From assembly GCF_034702125.1 (NCBI RefSeq), contig NC_085862.1, positions 9,853,191-9,917,190 of the forward strand: a stretch of 64,000 nucleotides of DNA. Reading direction: 5' to 3'. Position numbers and translations under genes: made by a program. Shown here piece after piece: positions 1 to 11,849 of this stretch; position 1 is the first letter of the stretch, and every line of letters begins with the position of its first letter. The DNA is from Engraulis encrasicolus (lineage: Eukaryota > Chordata > Actinopteri > Clupeiformes > Engraulidae). Under the pieces are notes generated by a model. The model made no database searches. It saw only the letters and a program-made list of their open reading frames with translations, and was not told the origin of the DNA.

Positions 1-286
1 AAGCATGCTTGTGTGCTTGTGTGCTTGTGTGCGTGTGTGCGCGTGTTTGTGTCTGTGCATGTGTGTGTAGGGTGAGCGTGCGTGTGTGTGTGTGTGTATA
101 TTTCTCATGTATACATGTCTCATGTGCATGGGATACATTTAATCCATGTTTTCAGTGACATTTTAATCTGTCATTAGACAGAGAGTGGGGGGGTGGGGGT
201 AGAGAGAGGGGGGGTGCACATGTGATGTGTTTGTTTGTAAGATGCAGAGAATAAGTCATCATGGCAAAACAGGAAACAACAAGGCC

Positions 287-341
<55 letters not shown>
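287..341. repeat. (GA)n microsatellite
   Basis: Uninterrupted GA dinucleotide run of about 55 bases. Bases 1-286 are GT-rich low-complexity sequence with no gene seen. Confidence 0.95.
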
Positions 342-344
<3 letters not shown>

Positions 345-453
345 ATGTGTCACATTCTGACAGCCAGCTTAAAAAATGAGTTTAGATTAGATTCCTTATT
401 GTCCCATTATAGCCCATATATGTCCCATATATATTTGTTTTCACGTCAGGTAA

Positions 454-584
454 GGGGTGCATTTCTCAAAAGAGAAGTTGTTAGCCTGTTAGCAACTTCC
501 ATAGTTGCCAATGGGAAAATGCATTGAAAACAACAAAGTAGCTAATGTAGTAAGCAACTTTGGTTTTGAGAGATGCAGCCCAGG
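454..584. repeat. 130-bp foldback MITE, copy 1 of 4
   Basis: The ends carry GGGGTGCATTTCTC and an inverted GAGAGATGCAGCCC. Inside are the words TTGCTAAC/GTTAGCAAC and AATGGGAAAATGCATT. Related copies lie near 20411-20536, 46888-47018 and 51501-51622, so this is a dispersed short non-autonomous element. No coding capacity is seen. Confidence 0.65.
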
Positions 585-676
585 TCAGGTAGATAAGTTC
601 CATCAGGATCAGCATTAATCAGAGCTTTAGTGATTCACATCTCATTCATTTCATATAGGTTACATAGTCCATGCAT

Positions 677-1018
677 CAGGGATGTCAAACTCAGGCCCGG
701 GGGCCAAATCTGGCCCGCGAGCCATTTTATTCGGCCCGCAAGATCATTTCGAATATGTGTTGCAGTTGGCCCACATACACCATTAATGTATAGTGTAACA
801 AGACTTGAAGATTACATTTGCCGTGTCACAGGATGTAAAGATGCATCTAAATTACCATGTATGATGGTAAAGAGTGTGTGTGAAATTTAACTATGAGTAT
901 AAAGTTGGATGTACACAAAATGTTAGTCCATTTTTTTTAAATAAATGGTGAGTTCGGCCCGCAACTTCGTTCCAGATTTTGATGTTGGCCCTCAGTCAAA
1001 TTGAGTTTGACACCCCTG
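677..1018. mobile_element. hAT-like non-autonomous element
   Basis: The ends are CAGGGATGTCAAACTCA and, inverted, TTGAGTTTGACACCCCTG. The interior carries the CGGCCCGCGAG-type words seen again in the element at 10251-11427. The flanking 8 bp agree only partly, so the target duplication has decayed or been lost. No transposase was found. Confidence 0.7.
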
Positions 1019-1026
1019 ATTTACAT

Positions 1027-1446
1027 TAGTGGTGTCAACAATGATCGATTCGGCGATGCAATCCAATACGGGGCATGGACGATCCAGAATCGATCCGGCA
1101 AGTTCCAGAATCGATCCGGCAATTTTTTTAAGTTTCAATTACTTCCATGGATATTTCGGGAGCAAATGAATGTTAAATTAAATAAATGCACTTCAAAACA
1201 TTGCAAGACTGATACAGACTGTTACAGAAAACAGCTAATAAATTGTTGCTCAGTATCTGACTACTTGTATTGCCTCATCATGACTGATTAAACATATGCT
1301 TTGCTTTCAATAGATATGTAATGCATTACAATGCATTGTAGAATTGAATCGGATCGGATCGCATAGATTCGAATCGAATCGAATCGCTACCTCCCGAATC
1401 GTGATCGAATCGGATCGTGAGGGTAGTGCCGATCCACACCATTAAT
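1027..1446. repeat. GATTCG-rich palindromic repeat
   Basis: A segment starting GGTGTCAACAATGATCGATT and ending in an inverted GATCCACACCATT, packed with ATCGATTCG-like words at both ends. It is probably a short hAT-like element. Target duplications are not convincing. Confidence 0.45.
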
Positions 1447-1625
1447 AAGTATACATATAAGCATCCTCAAACATACACATACACTCGTCTCACTAGCGTA
1501 ACACAGTGCTTCAGGCCCCCTGCAGCTACCAAGAATGGGCCCCAGAACGAACGAAAAAAGAGGGCCTAATATCAATTTAGAGGTGGCCCGTTTCATCCTC
1601 AAACATACACATACACACATACACT

Positions 1626-2824
1626 CAGTGTTGGGAAAGTTCATTTTGTACGTGAACTAGTTCAAGTTCAAGTTCACAGCTCTCAGAATGAACTAGTTCG
1701 TTCATAGTCATATTTTTTTCAAAATGAACTAGTTCTTTCATAGTTCACAAAATAAATGAACTAGTTAATTTCAGTTCACCCCCCCCCCAAAAAAAAATAA
1801 ATAAATAATAATAATAATAATTGACAAAGCCCATATAAATGCTCCACAGATAGCCATTATTTAATGAATTAATTAGTGTTAACAAAAACATTGCTGGATA
1901 TAACTGTATTTTAGTTGTGCATTAGAACAACGGTTTATTATTATTAGTAGTAATAGAGAGTATAGTCCTTAACTGTGTTTTCTGCAGTGTTGGGAAAGTT
2001 AATTGTCTACTAGCTCACCCCCCATGTTGAAAACAGTGTAGGCCTAATTAACAAAGCCCATATTTAATTAGTTTTAACAATGAGATTGTTAGATATTAGT
2101 CTACTGTATTTTAGTTTTGCATTAAGAGTGGTTTATCAGTCGGCCTAGTAGTCCTTTAGAGTGTTTGTTGTTTAGACACTGTGTGTGCTGAGCAATTTCA
2201 CTTCTTTTCGGTTACTGTACGGGTGCGTGGATTCTCTAACGTTTTCCTGCACTGTTGTTCTCTGTCTCATGCGCAAAATTTGACATCCTGCAACATGCCA
2301 GTAGAAGACAGATTTCTCTTGTTGTTGGTGCTGCGCGCAACGCATTTTAACTTAATTAGTAAAGCGAGAGCACTCCACACTTATTCCAAACGCCCTGAAG
2401 ACGGTCGCTAGATGCGTTAATCTAAAAAGTCACCGGGAAGTCAGAAAACTCGCACATTGCTGGCTGGTTGCTGGCCGCTCTGTTGTTTGCTTGGTCCCGC
2501 CTCTTTGCACAAGACAAAAGACAATCTGAGAGAATGGTGTCTGACGCTGTTAGAGAGAATGGATAAGACATAGGCCTAATACTAGACTCTCTGACACACC
2601 TGTTTAGTCGCGGTTTCTGCAGGAATATTAATGAAATCTGGTAACTACGGAATGAACGGAATGATAAACTAATGAACGTGTCGTTCATGGGCTCCAGAAT
2701 GAACGCGTTCATAGTTCATTCATCATCTTGTAAATATTGTAGGTTCAGTTCACGTTCGCTCAAAATATGAACTCGTTCATGAACTTTCGTTCATTGAACG
2801 CGTCGCCGTTCGGGTACAACACTG
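1626..2824. mobile_element. hAT-like element with GAACTAGTTC subterminal words
   Basis: Starts CAGTGTTGGGAAAGTTCA and ends with an inverted partner finishing GGTACAACACTG. Both subterminal zones are dense in GAACTAGTTC/GTTCATGAAC words, as if they were transposase-binding repeats. The flanks catacact and cagacact match at 6 of 8. No intact transposase reading frame is present. Confidence 0.6.
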
Positions 2825-3780
2825 CAGACACTCCTCAGCTCCACTTACAGCCCATGCTTTTTACCTTCCCCTCTCATTTACCCAGCTATGCCACCGCACA
2901 TACAGTAGGCTACATCAGTCCCCATGAAACACCTAGTATAGGTCCAGGGCCGTAACTAGACATTGTCGAATACCGAGGTCAAATACTGCGTGCTGTACTA
3001 CTGCATATTGTAGATTTAGAATGCTTCAAACACTTCAGTCAAACTCCAAACCAAAAGTTTCTTTTCATTAATCACTGCCTTGAGGATAAATGGGAGTGGC
3101 GTACACAGACTGAATTTATCATTGTTGATCATATATCGATTTTCATCATAGATACATTTTACATTCCTGAAAAAAAATACAGAGGACATGACCTCTGTGT
3201 CCTCAATGGTAGTTACGGCCATGTATAGGTCCACTCCCTACTTCCTCCCTGCATACCCCAATGTACCATATACAGCTCCAGGCCACTTTATTAGAATAGT
3301 GTGAAAAAGTTTATTTATTTCCATAATTCCATCACTAATGTTAAACTGTCATGTATTATAGATTCATGGCCCAGTTTTTTAAAAATATTCCAATCATTCA
3401 ATTGTTTGTTTTTACATATTTTGGCCTTCCAGCTCAAAAAATGTGATTATGATTTTTTTTTCCATAATCGTGCTAGCCTGGCTCTCGCGCAGACCCTTAG
3501 TGCTTCGTGCATCTTCGTTACACTTCGTGAGCTAACCCCTAGTATAGGTCCACTCCTTACTTCCTCCCTGCATACCCCAATGTCACCATATACATCATCA
3601 TGTAGCGAGTCCTTTCCCTTCTGTGATGGAAGAAAGGTGAAGAACCGGTTCAGAGGGTAGGATCTGCTTGCCATTGGACGGGCTCAGCGTGTGATGGCTT
3701 TGTCATTTGTGTCAGTGAGGCTGGGGGTGGAGAAATGTATTATTAATCTTGCATGATTAGTTGGAGATTCTGATGAGTTT
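2825..3780. other. Non-coding, no gene seen
   Basis: AT-rich sequence with short repeat fragments. The phrase CCTAGTATAGGTCCA occurs at about 2931 and 3538, suggesting a short local duplication. No supported coding exon or RNA gene. Confidence 0.5.
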
Positions 3781-3781
3781 G

Positions 3782-4075
3782 TCCAGCTGGCTTAATGGTA
3801 AAGGTGCTGGTTTAGAGATATGGAGGTTGTGAGTTTGAATTCCACTTGGACCCATGTTGATTTTCAAAATTATATCATATGCTGTGTTCCTTAGCCAACT
3901 TAAAATAGTATGTATGCCATTTAGTATCAATGGCAAAGGTGCTGGATTACAGATGTGGAGGTTGTGAGTTCGAATCGCACTCGGACCCATGTTGATTTTC
4001 AAAATGATTTCATAATTATAACCAGTGTTCCTTAGCCAACTTAAAATAGCATGTATTTCATTTAGTATATCCCCA
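3782..4075 (+). repeat. tRNA-derived SINE, two tandem copies
   Basis: Two units about 150 bp apart (about 3782 and 3928) each contain an A-box-like segment (GGCTTAATGGTAAAGGTGCT in the first) and a B-box-like GAGTTCGAATC or GAGTTTGAATT, followed by CCACTTGGACCCATG-type sequence. This is the layout of a tRNA-derived SINE head. It lacks a full cloverleaf and is not called a functional tRNA. Confidence 0.65.
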
Positions 4076-4314
4076 AAACGCGGAGCTACAACACTCTCAA
4101 GATGGCTGAATCCAAGATGGCTGAATTGTTTGGCCCATAAGTTCTGACTGGGTGGATGGATTTTTCCCACATTTCTTTTAGCTTTGTTTTCTCAATAGTA
4201 GTTTGTTTTAATAGTAGTTTTAATTTAGGTATAGAGATATCAAAAATACAACTGCTCAGCTCTGTCCCAAAAGGCAAACCCGATTCCAGCATTTTCTGCG
4301 AGAATGCAATCTAG

Positions 4315-4344
4315 TTTATTTCTGCAATAATAATTATATTTATT
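4315..4344 (-). promoter_or_regulatory. Candidate polyadenylation signals for chst12
   Basis: On the minus strand AATAAA occurs at 4344-4339 and 4320-4315, 6 and 30 bases past the chst12 stop. The distal one could support a very short 3' UTR. More distal signals may be used instead. Confidence 0.45.
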
Positions 4345-4349
4345 CTGTT

Positions 4350-5618
4350 TCACTCATTCATAAGTTCCTCAGGTTTGTCATATCCAAAAAGTCTGAAGTC
4401 AGCTTGGTATAGTTTATTGAGTTGTCTCCGCCACTCGTAAGGAATGCTGGCGAAATACTCTGAGTCCTGCTCCCAGCTGATTGTGGTTTGTTTCCGACCA
4501 CTCACAGGGAAATTGACCACATTGTCCACACGCAGAATCCGCAGCAGGTGCTCAGCATCCTCGTCCAGTGTCTCCAGCTTGCCCACAAAGTCATAGTTGA
4601 TCTGGCACGGGTGGCACATGCGGTATACCTGTCTCCAGTGGGGGTCATAGGGACCCCTCTTCTCCGTCTCGGGGTCCAGAAGGTACTGGATGAAGTGAGA
4701 GGATTTAGGCCTAATACCAGACGCCAACGATTCTGTAAATGAAGCTGGAGGTTTGGGGCACTTTCCATATTTTTTAAGCATGTCTCTGGCGTACAGTTTG
4801 TAGAAGACGTCATTTCTCTCCTCAAACTTGTTCCGGAAGGCGGAGATGAGCTTGACGAAGGGGTCTCTGACAAACAGGAACTTGGTGTACTTCTGCAGTT
4901 TGATCTTCATCATTTGCCGTGAGGAACTGCCATAGCGCTTCTTGAACTTGTCAAAGGTGAGTTGCAGGTTTTCTTCGTGGATCGCGTCGTGGGGAATATT
5001 CAAGGGGTCATGGTAAACCACACCACCAACCCGTCTCTCACTCAACACAGCCATTATTCTCTTCCAGTTGGTGCAGGCCACCTTTGGCACAAAGCAGTAG
5101 ATGATCTTGTGACGGTCATCCATAATGAAGTGTTCCAATTCCTTGTCAGGAATGTCGTCAAACTTTCTATTCTTTCCAGGGAACGTGCTGTTGGCACTAC
5201 AGACGCTACGAAACGTCTCTTCACGCTCCTTTTGCCTTTGTTTGAGCTTCTGTGAAATAGGGCTCAAGTGAATTTTCCACTTACGCATTAGAAGGACTTT
5301 GTCTGACTTAGATGAGTTGGGCTGGTGCTGAGCGTTCCCAGACAGGTGCTGCTCACTAAGCTGCTCCATAGGGTCCTTTATGTCGTCCAGGAACTGGTTG
5401 ACAAAGGCATCGCTGACTGACAGGAAGGAAGCCTCTTCGTCCGCTGGCTGGGTCTTCTGGGGACCTCCCTCTAGCTGCTCTCCGGCACGGGGGCCAGATG
5501 TGGCGCTGTACAGTGTGGCCAAGGTGGCTGTTCCCATAGCGTTCCAGTAGGTGGCGATCAAAAGCAGAGTGAACATGCTCCACAGGATCAGAAGGCTCCA
5601 TAATTCCCTGGACACCAT
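4350..5618 (-). CDS. chst12: Carbohydrate sulfotransferase 12-like (chondroitin 4-O-sulfotransferase 2)
   Basis: A single uninterrupted 422-residue reading frame, close to the usual 414 or so of CHST12. Known role of the family: a Golgi type II membrane enzyme moving sulfate from PAPS to GalNAc O-4 of chondroitin or dermatan. Seen here: an N-terminal signal anchor at residues 8-25 (SLLILWSMFTLLLIATYW), a stem region, the 5'-phosphosulfate loop PKVACTNWKR (178-187), the 3'-phosphate-binding FVRDPFVKLISAF (249-261), and the C-terminal motif HPCQINYDFVGKLETLDED typical of the HNK-1 family. NST near residue 153 is a glycosylation sequon. The frame stays open 38 codons upstream, but the Met at 5618 has A at -3 and G at +4 and directly precedes the signal anchor, so it is chosen. 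Pyrimidine-rich sequence ending in AG at about 5665-5680 may be the acceptor of the coding exon. CHST11 or CHST13 would be shorter and match less well. Confidence 0.93.
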   Translation of the reverse strand: MVSRELWSLLILWSMFTLLLIATYWNAMGTATLATLYSATSGPRAGEQLEGGPQKTQPADEEASFLSVSDAFVNQFLDDIKDPMEQLSEQHLSGNAQHQPNSSKSDKVLLMRKWKIHLSPISQKLKQRQKEREETFRSVCSANSTFPGKNRKFDDIPDKELEHFIMDDRHKIIYCFVPKVACTNWKRIMAVLSERRVGGVVYHDPLNIPHDAIHEENLQLTFDKFKKRYGSSSRQMMKIKLQKYTKFLFVRDPFVKLISAFRNKFEERNDVFYKLYARDMLKKYGKCPKPPASFTESLASGIRPKSSHFIQYLLDPETEKRGPYDPHWRQVYRMCHPCQINYDFVGKLETLDEDAEHLLRILRVDNVVNFPVSGRKQTTISWEQDSEYFASIPYEWRRQLNKLYQADFRLFGYDKPEELMNE

Positions 5619-5759
5619 ATTCTCTGATGATCCTCTGACTGTCAAAGTATGGGGCCTATAAAACCTGTCAATAGGCTTGAGGTAGAGGGATGGAAAATGG
5701 AGGAGAAATAGAAAATTCACTGTCAGTAACAAATAAACACAGTAACTGAAAGTTCAAAG

Positions 5760-6549
5760 AAGCCATTAGGATTTCATTAAGGGCTGGGCGATTTTTCGAT
5801 TTTGATTTTATTCGCGATATGTTTGTTTTATAAATGAGAAGTTTGATATGTCGACGCCTAAAAAAAATTCAAAGTTTTCACAGACCTGCAAACCCACTGA
5901 CCACTGCCCTCAAGAAGCTAAGATAGTGCGATAGTGCGAGCGAGAAAGAAAATTTCTGACTAGAGACAGGTGAGTGGAGAATAAGAGCTGGATAGTTAAT
6001 TAAGGGGCGTTCCAAATTTTTCTCTGCGTTGAAATTCCACCGAATGACGGCAGAGCGGGGAATGAGATGCAGCTGGTTAAATAGGCCTATCTTTTCGCGC
6101 TGAATTGAGGCGCATGACAGTTGAGTGGAGAACAGAATCCAGGCGGTAAATTATGCATGGCAAACTTCCTTACGCTTCTCTCGACCTTTCGTTTTTTAAC
6201 AAAACGTGCATTTAAAATAAATAAATAAATAAAATCTCTCCCTCCGAAGTGCATAGAAACATGAAATAAGTTACATTTAAAAGCTAGGACCCTCATCTTG
6301 CATTAGAATGTTTTAATTCAGCCTTAAGATACCCACATTTTTTCATTTTAAAAAGCTCAAAGGTCAAACAACGTATGCATCTGGCTAAAATGGGTTAAAA
6401 CAACACTTCCACGCATGGTTGTTGTAGAGAGCGTGCCCAGTTCTTATGCCACACGAAACTGACATAGAACTGGTCTTAAGCTCCCTCCTTTTTTAAACCT
6501 ATGCTTGGTCTGTATGAAATGTTCTCTATTAAGTATGTCTCTACATATA

Positions 6550-6560
<11 letters not shown>
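5760..6560. other. Non-coding with decayed repeats
   Basis: Contains GGGCTGGGCGATTTTTCGATTT near 5781, a typical end of fish hAT-like elements, and near 6330-6395 a fragment of the TTAA-type family found complete at 45376-45601 (ends GGCTAAAATGGGTTAA). No gene is seen. Confidence 0.5.
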
Positions 6561-6672
<112 letters not shown>

Positions 6673-7024
6673 CACCACCAACACTATCCCCACCAAGTCC
6701 ACTTAAAACTGATAAGCATTTAACCAACATTCATGTAACGTCAGGTCAGTTGGATGTTGATTGTACCACAAATGACATGGTAGGCTATCACATGGAGGAA
6801 AGCATCTGATATGTAAGTGCAATGGCATGCACAGCAATGTCAGGATAGTCAATACAACTAGGTGAAGTAGTCTAGTTTAAAATACTGTAAACTACTAAGA
6901 TGTGTAATTAATTGTAAAAATCTAAATACTGTGTTCATGGACTTTCAGATAATGTTTCAGAGCCAAAGGTGTTGCTTCATTAGGAGGGCAGAGCCTGGGT
7001 AGACCAAACCTGTTTGCGTGCGTG

Positions 7025-7025
<1 letters not shown>

Positions 7026-7090
<65 letters not shown>
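7026..7090. repeat. (TG)n microsatellite
   Basis: About 65 bases of TG dinucleotide, flanked by variant TGCG words. Confidence 0.97.
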
Positions 7091-7098
<8 letters not shown>

Positions 7099-7377
7099 CG
7101 TGCGCGCACCTGAGTGCCTGCGTGTCTGCGTATGTATGCGTGTGTTCTTCTGAAGGCATTTTTCCCATTGCAGCCCTTGTGTTGCATTTTACCTCACACT
7201 ACATTGCCTCATGCACATAGCACACACAGCACATAGCATAACTAGGGTGACCAGACGTCCTCTTTTTCCAGGACATGTCCTACTTTTGAGACCTAAAAAA
7301 TGTCCTGCCTGATTTTCATGGACTTTGAATGCCAAATGTGCTGAAAATCAAGAGGCAAAGGACATAGGAACACAGGG

Positions 7378-7445
7378 CTGGACTGGCCATCTGGCATACC
7401 GGGCATTTGCCGCTGGGCCCTGCAGCCTTGTGGGTCCCTGTTTTC
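7378..7445. repeat. GGGCTGGACTGGCCATCTGG repeat fragment
   Basis: The same 60 bp or so recur at 20907-20970 and, inverted, near 20093-20150 in the camk4 introns. It is a dispersed repeat with no coding content. Confidence 0.6.
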
Positions 7446-7519
7446 AAAAATGTAAAAAAAAATTAAAAAAATTAAAAAGCCACATCAAGATGACTTACTG
7501 CTACTGCACCCAAGAGCTG

Positions 7520-7615
7520 TGTGTGTGCGTGCGTGTGTGCAATGTGTGTGTGTGTGTGTGTGCATGCCTGCGTGCGTGCGTACGTTTGTGTGTGCGTACG
7601 TATGTGTGTGCATAC

Positions 7616-7704
<89 letters not shown>
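7520..7704. repeat. (TG)n microsatellite
   Basis: Imperfect, then perfect TG repeats of about 185 bases. The adjacent 7855-7890 is a (GTATT)n pentanucleotide run. The flank GCATCCCATTGCAGCCCTTG resembles the one after the 7026 tract, so the two microsatellites may be a local duplication. Confidence 0.95.
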
Positions 7705-7708
<4 letters not shown>

Positions 7709-8130
7709 CATGCATCCCATTGCAGCCCTTGTATTGTATTTTTACCTCACACTACATTCCTCATACACATAGCATAACAAAAGGGGAGCCAACACAAACT
7801 CTCCTCATTGGTACATCTTGATTCCAGGCACAGTGATGCCAGCCTGATTACCATCGTATTGTATTGTATTGTATTGTATTGTATTGTATTGCTCTTGGCC
7901 TACAACGCTGAAAGTGTTGCGCCACTATAGGAGGGCACGGCCTGGCTACAGTGATCAATCATAATGACAGACACACTGGCATTCCAGAACAATATTCAGC
8001 ACTTTGTCAGTTTTGGTGAAGCACTCGTGGTCTGTCACTGTCATCAACTGCTCCTCAACCATTAGAAAACACTAGACTCTTAGAAAACACATAATGCAAT
8101 GATCTGTCTCCAAAAATGTGCCTGTTTATT

Positions 8131-9575
8131 ACCTCCGCCAGGAGGTTATGTGATCGCCTGGGTGTCTGTGTGTGTGTGTTGTCTGTGTTTGTTTGTTAGT
8201 TCGCTGCTATTCCACTGCCTGCCACAAGGTGCGCACGGTGAGCACTGAGCAGAGGCGTGTCTGCGCCTTTCTCAGCAAGGAACAGGGGAGAGACTGCCGC
8301 CAGCTCCAACACCAAGTGCATTTCACCTAAAAAGTTGTTCATTTGCAGGCAGCCTTCATCCGCAGGCAGTAATCAGTCCCGTCAAATGAATTACCACCGC
8401 TACCAAAATTATTCAATTTCTGATGTGTGGCCTAGACTAGGCCTATGTTATCATTGCTGTTGCGAGAAGGACAGTGACCACCCCCGCAGATCGCTTGGTT
8501 CACAATGGTGTCGAATTAATTACGTTGTCAAAAAATATGGAATATGTGATCGTGTACGTTCACAATGTTGTTGTGGACTGTGACTTAGGCTAGGTTCACA
8601 ATCCTGTCGAATTAATTAGGCTACCGTTGCCAAAATAATTTATGGCTCTAGGCCTACGTTCACAATGCTGGTAAAATTCATTACATCCCCTTCGCTACAT
8701 TTAAAAATAACCCCAAGTTGTTTGCGAGATGGACAGGGATCAGAAAGTCCGACAGCATGCATAATGGTCGAGCACCGGCATATTCCTCACGGGTGAGCAC
8801 GCCATTCTAAACAGTAGGCCTAAGGAACAGGGTGGGACTGTCTCCTTTGACGCCAGCTCCCACACCAGTGCTGCTATCAACCTAAAAAGTTGCTCATCAG
8901 CAGGCAGCCTATAACCTGCTACACCCTCGTTGAAGTTAACAAACAATGATGTAAAATCAATCCGCTGCCTAAAATATGTGTGAAGTGGAAGTGAATTGTT
9001 GCGAGATGGACAGTGACCACCGCAGATCATTTTGGTTGACAATGTCGAATTAATTGGGTACCATCGCCAAAAATATGGAATTTGTGGCTGTGTAAGTTCA
9101 CAATCCTGGTCAAACACCCCCTTCACTAAATTTAAAATCAAGCCCAGTTGCGAGATAGACCACAAATTCCGACAGCAATGCCCGTGGACTGATTAACGGT
9201 GAATAGTGATTTGAGGAATGGGGGGAAGCAAATGCCGCTTCAACCGACAGCGCCAAGACCAACCAGTGGCCCATGAGAACGATGCATATACCATCGTAGG
9301 CAAAAAAAAAAAAAAAGAGGCCTTACCCTTCTGTGGTTGTTTCAGTTTTGTTGGTCAAAATCATTACATTCCCTTCATTAATTAGGCTCTATCAGCGCGT
9401 GATCACAATGTTTCAAAGCAGGTAGATTTTGCAAATGACTGAACTGACATGAATGTGTCATTTTGAAAGTTCTGAAAGGAATATAGTCGTTCAGATTGGC
9501 AAAGTGATTATTTTTGTCCATTATCTAATTATGCCATGCCTGGCGGAGGTATGTGATCTCGGAGCACTTTTCTAG
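8131..9575. repeat. Inverted-repeat element with internal tandem units
   Basis: ACCTCCGCCAGGAGGTTATG at 8131 faces an inverted TGGCGGAGGT at 9541, followed by GGAGCACTTTTCTAGTT. Between them a unit containing GCGAGATGGACAGTGACCAC, the word GTCGAATTAATT and AAAATATGGAAT recurs two to three times in decayed form. It looks like a non-autonomous DNA element with internal repeats. No gene seen. Confidence 0.5.
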
Positions 9576-9904
9576 TTGAAAATGTAATTATATAGGCCTA
9601 AACAAGCTTGACCCTTACCATGTATGTATAATACTGATATTTCTGTGGCTTAAATTAGCTTAATTTAGTTTTGATTAGCTGTTTGATTTTTGTACTGTGC
9701 GATGTATTGGGTGAATTGAGCTTTTTCAACTTTGCCTCTCCTTCATGACCAAGAAAATGTGTGACACCCTGAAAAGATGACCGGCATCTGTTCTCTCCCT
9801 CTCTCTCTCTCTCCCCCCCTCTCGCTCTGTCTCTCTCTGTCTCTCTCTCTCGCTTTCTTCTTTGTCCTCTTTTGTTCTCTCTTTTATTTGTGTTTGTGCT
9901 CTAG

Positions 9905-9995
9905 TATTTACACAAGAATGGAGTTGTACACAGAGATCTGAAACCAGAAAACCTCCTCTACGCTGACATGTCCCTGGACGCTCCACTGAAGATAG
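9905..9995 (+). CDS. camk4: camk4 exon: catalytic loop
   Basis: Exon of the Ca2+/calmodulin-dependent kinase IV gene, a nuclear Ser/Thr kinase that phosphorylates CREB and splicing factors. It reads [20 protein letters not shown] and on to APLKI, the catalytic loop HRDLKPEN with its Asp base and Asn metal ligand. The acceptor is the AG at 9903-9904 after a long CT-rich tract, and the donor is GT at 9996. The exon is 91 nt and ends in phase 1, joining the exon at 11537 to rebuild Ala-Asp-Phe-Gly. N-lobe exons (ATP loop, VAIK-type Lys) are not in the window. A (CA)n tract follows the donor within 20 bases. CaMKI would read differently at the later GTPGYC segment. Confidence 0.93.
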
Positions 9996-10010
9996 GTAAT
10001 AAACACATAT

Positions 10011-10084
10011 CACACACACAGACACACACACATACACGTGCGCACGCGCACACACACACATGCACACACACGCGCGCGCGCACA

Positions 10085-10145
<61 letters not shown>
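10011..10145. repeat. (CA)n microsatellite after camk4 donor
   Basis: Imperfect then perfect CA repeat of about 135 bases, starting about 15 bases after the splice donor at 9996. Confidence 0.95.
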
Positions 10146-10149
<4 letters not shown>

Positions 10150-10351
10150 TTTTCTCCAGTTTCAGATCTACTGTTTGTTGATCCAGAAGTAGGGAATGTT
10201 TAGGGATGTTGTGAGATCGAAATAGGCGTAGTCATTAGTGCAAGAGTCTATAGGGGTAGGCAATTAGCGGCCCGGGGGCCAAATCTGGCCCGGCATCAAT
10301 TATACAGTATTTGGCCCGCGAGATACAGCAAATAGCAGTGCAGTGCAGCAG

Positions 10352-10551
10352 GCTTGTACGAAATTCCGAATGGAAAGAATTTCAATTCAAAATAATGCCA
10401 TAATACAAACACTAGGTGGTGCCATTACCTTGAATTTCTTTGAATTTAAGCTACGCCACCAATTGAAAGTACATAGAACACCACCACCTAGTGTTCGTAT
10501 TATGGCATTACTTTGAATGGAAATTCTTTCCATTCGGAATTTCGTACAAGC
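10352..10551. repeat. Palindromic MITE, 70-bp arms
   Basis: Begins GCTTGTACGAAATTCCGAAT and ends with its near-perfect complement. The arms also share ATAATGCCATAATAC and CACTAGGTGGT words. It is a short foldback with no coding content. Confidence 0.8.
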
Positions 10552-10765
10552 CTGCAGTGCAGTGAGTGCAGTCAAATAAAGCTAATAATCCTAACTGAAA
10601 AAAATAATAGTTCCATGCTTCTTTGTTTGTCCTGCATTCAGAATCAAATTTTTGTTTCCATGGCTTTTGACAACGAAATGTTGCATTGATAGCTAGAAAT
10701 CTTCAGCTAATGAAACACATCATAACAATAAATAATTGCCAATTGTTATGTTATACATTAGTTAA

Positions 10766-11123
10766 AGGGACACTGTGTGAGATTTTTAGTTGTTTATTTC
10801 CAGAATTCATGCTACCCATTCACTAATGTTACCTTTTTCATGAATACTTACCACCACCATCAAATTCTAAGTATTCATTACGACTGGAAAAATTGCACTT
10901 TTCATACATGAAAAGGGGGATCTTCTCCATGGTCCGCCATTTTGAATATCCAAAAATAGCCATTTGTAGCTGCAAAAATGACTCTACTTGGACCATACTA
11001 GAAAATATTTGTTTATTACTTAGGAAACTTTCATGTAAAGATCAAATTTGGCAATAGGCAGCCCAGTTTCAATAAGCAGCATAGTTGCAGTACCTTTTTT
11101 GACCATTTCCTGCACAGTGTACA
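10766..11123. mobile_element. TTAA-type MITE, AGGGACACTGTG family, copy 1
   Basis: Starts after TTAA with AGGGACACTGTGTGAGATTT and ends near CCTGCACAGTGTAC. It is homologous along its whole length to 27957-28284 and 58900-59250. TTAA target sites are typical of piggyBac-like elements. Confidence 0.75.
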
Positions 11124-11536
11124 TTATACATTAGTTACGTTATACATTAGTTAAATTACGTTGTTCATTAGTGGCGTTATGCATTAGTTACGGCAGGTTG
11201 CTAAGCCAGGTCAGCCTTTTCATGAGAGAGACACCAGGAGATGCAGTTGTCGGCCTATTATCAGTACGTAGAAGAAAATTAATGTTAAATTTAAAATAGA
11301 ATTACATGAAATTAATTGCATTTATGTTAAATAACATTTATTTAAGAGAGCCATAGCCGTGGCCGGCCCATGGTGTTCTTGTCAGAATAAAAATTAGCCC
11401 GCGTCCAAACTTAATTGCCTACCCCTGCTATAGCATGTAATAGCACAATAGTTACATCAATTGGTCCTAGAGACAAAGCCCAGACCCGTATTCATCAGCT
11501 GTGGCTATGACTCACGCTTGCCTTTTATGTCTGCAG

Positions 11537-11611
11537 CGGACTTTGGCCTCTCCAAGATAATTGATGAGCAGGTGACGATGAAAACGGTGTGCGGCACACC
11601 TGGCTACTGTG
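11537..11611 (+). CDS. camk4: camk4 exon: DFG and activation loop
   Basis: A 75-nt exon reading ADFGLSKIIDEQVTMKTVCG then TPGYC, the Mg-binding DFG and the activation loop. The Thr of MKTVCGTPGYC corresponds to the one phosphorylated by CaMKK in human CaMKIV (established for the family). GTPGYC, with Cys, is the CaMKIV form; CaMKI has GTPGYV. Acceptor AG at 11535-11536, donor GT at 11612. Incoming phase 1 and outgoing phase 1 agree with both neighbours. A short (GT)n tract begins about 12 bases past the donor. Confidence 0.95.
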
Positions 11612-11849
11612 GTGAGCACCCTCCTTGTGTGTGTGTGTGTGTGTGCGCGCGTGCGTGTTTGTGTATGTGTCTGCATGGTTGCATGTTATGCTTAAGGTTA
11701 CAACAAAAGAGGGAGGCAAGAGGTTTGAATTTAAAAGCAGAAAAACACATTTATTAACTAAAACACAAATTAATAAACTAACCAAACCAAACCAAATGAG
11801 GTGGGTCAAAGTCAGTCATCAGAAGTGCAAGCACGTTGGTTGCTGTGAG

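Larger units (their letters stand above)
10251..11427. mobile_element. hAT-like element with two nested inserts
   Basis: The ends TAGGGGTAGGCAATTA and, inverted, TAATTGCCTACCCCTG lie in a camk4 intron. Inside are the palindromic MITE 10352-10551 and a copy of the TTAA-type MITE starting at 10766. The 8-bp flanks do not match cleanly. No transposase was seen. Confidence 0.65.

Noticed and set aside
3782..4075. Two tRNA genes
   Set aside because: A- and B-box-like words are present but acceptor and anticodon stems do not form; SINE heads.
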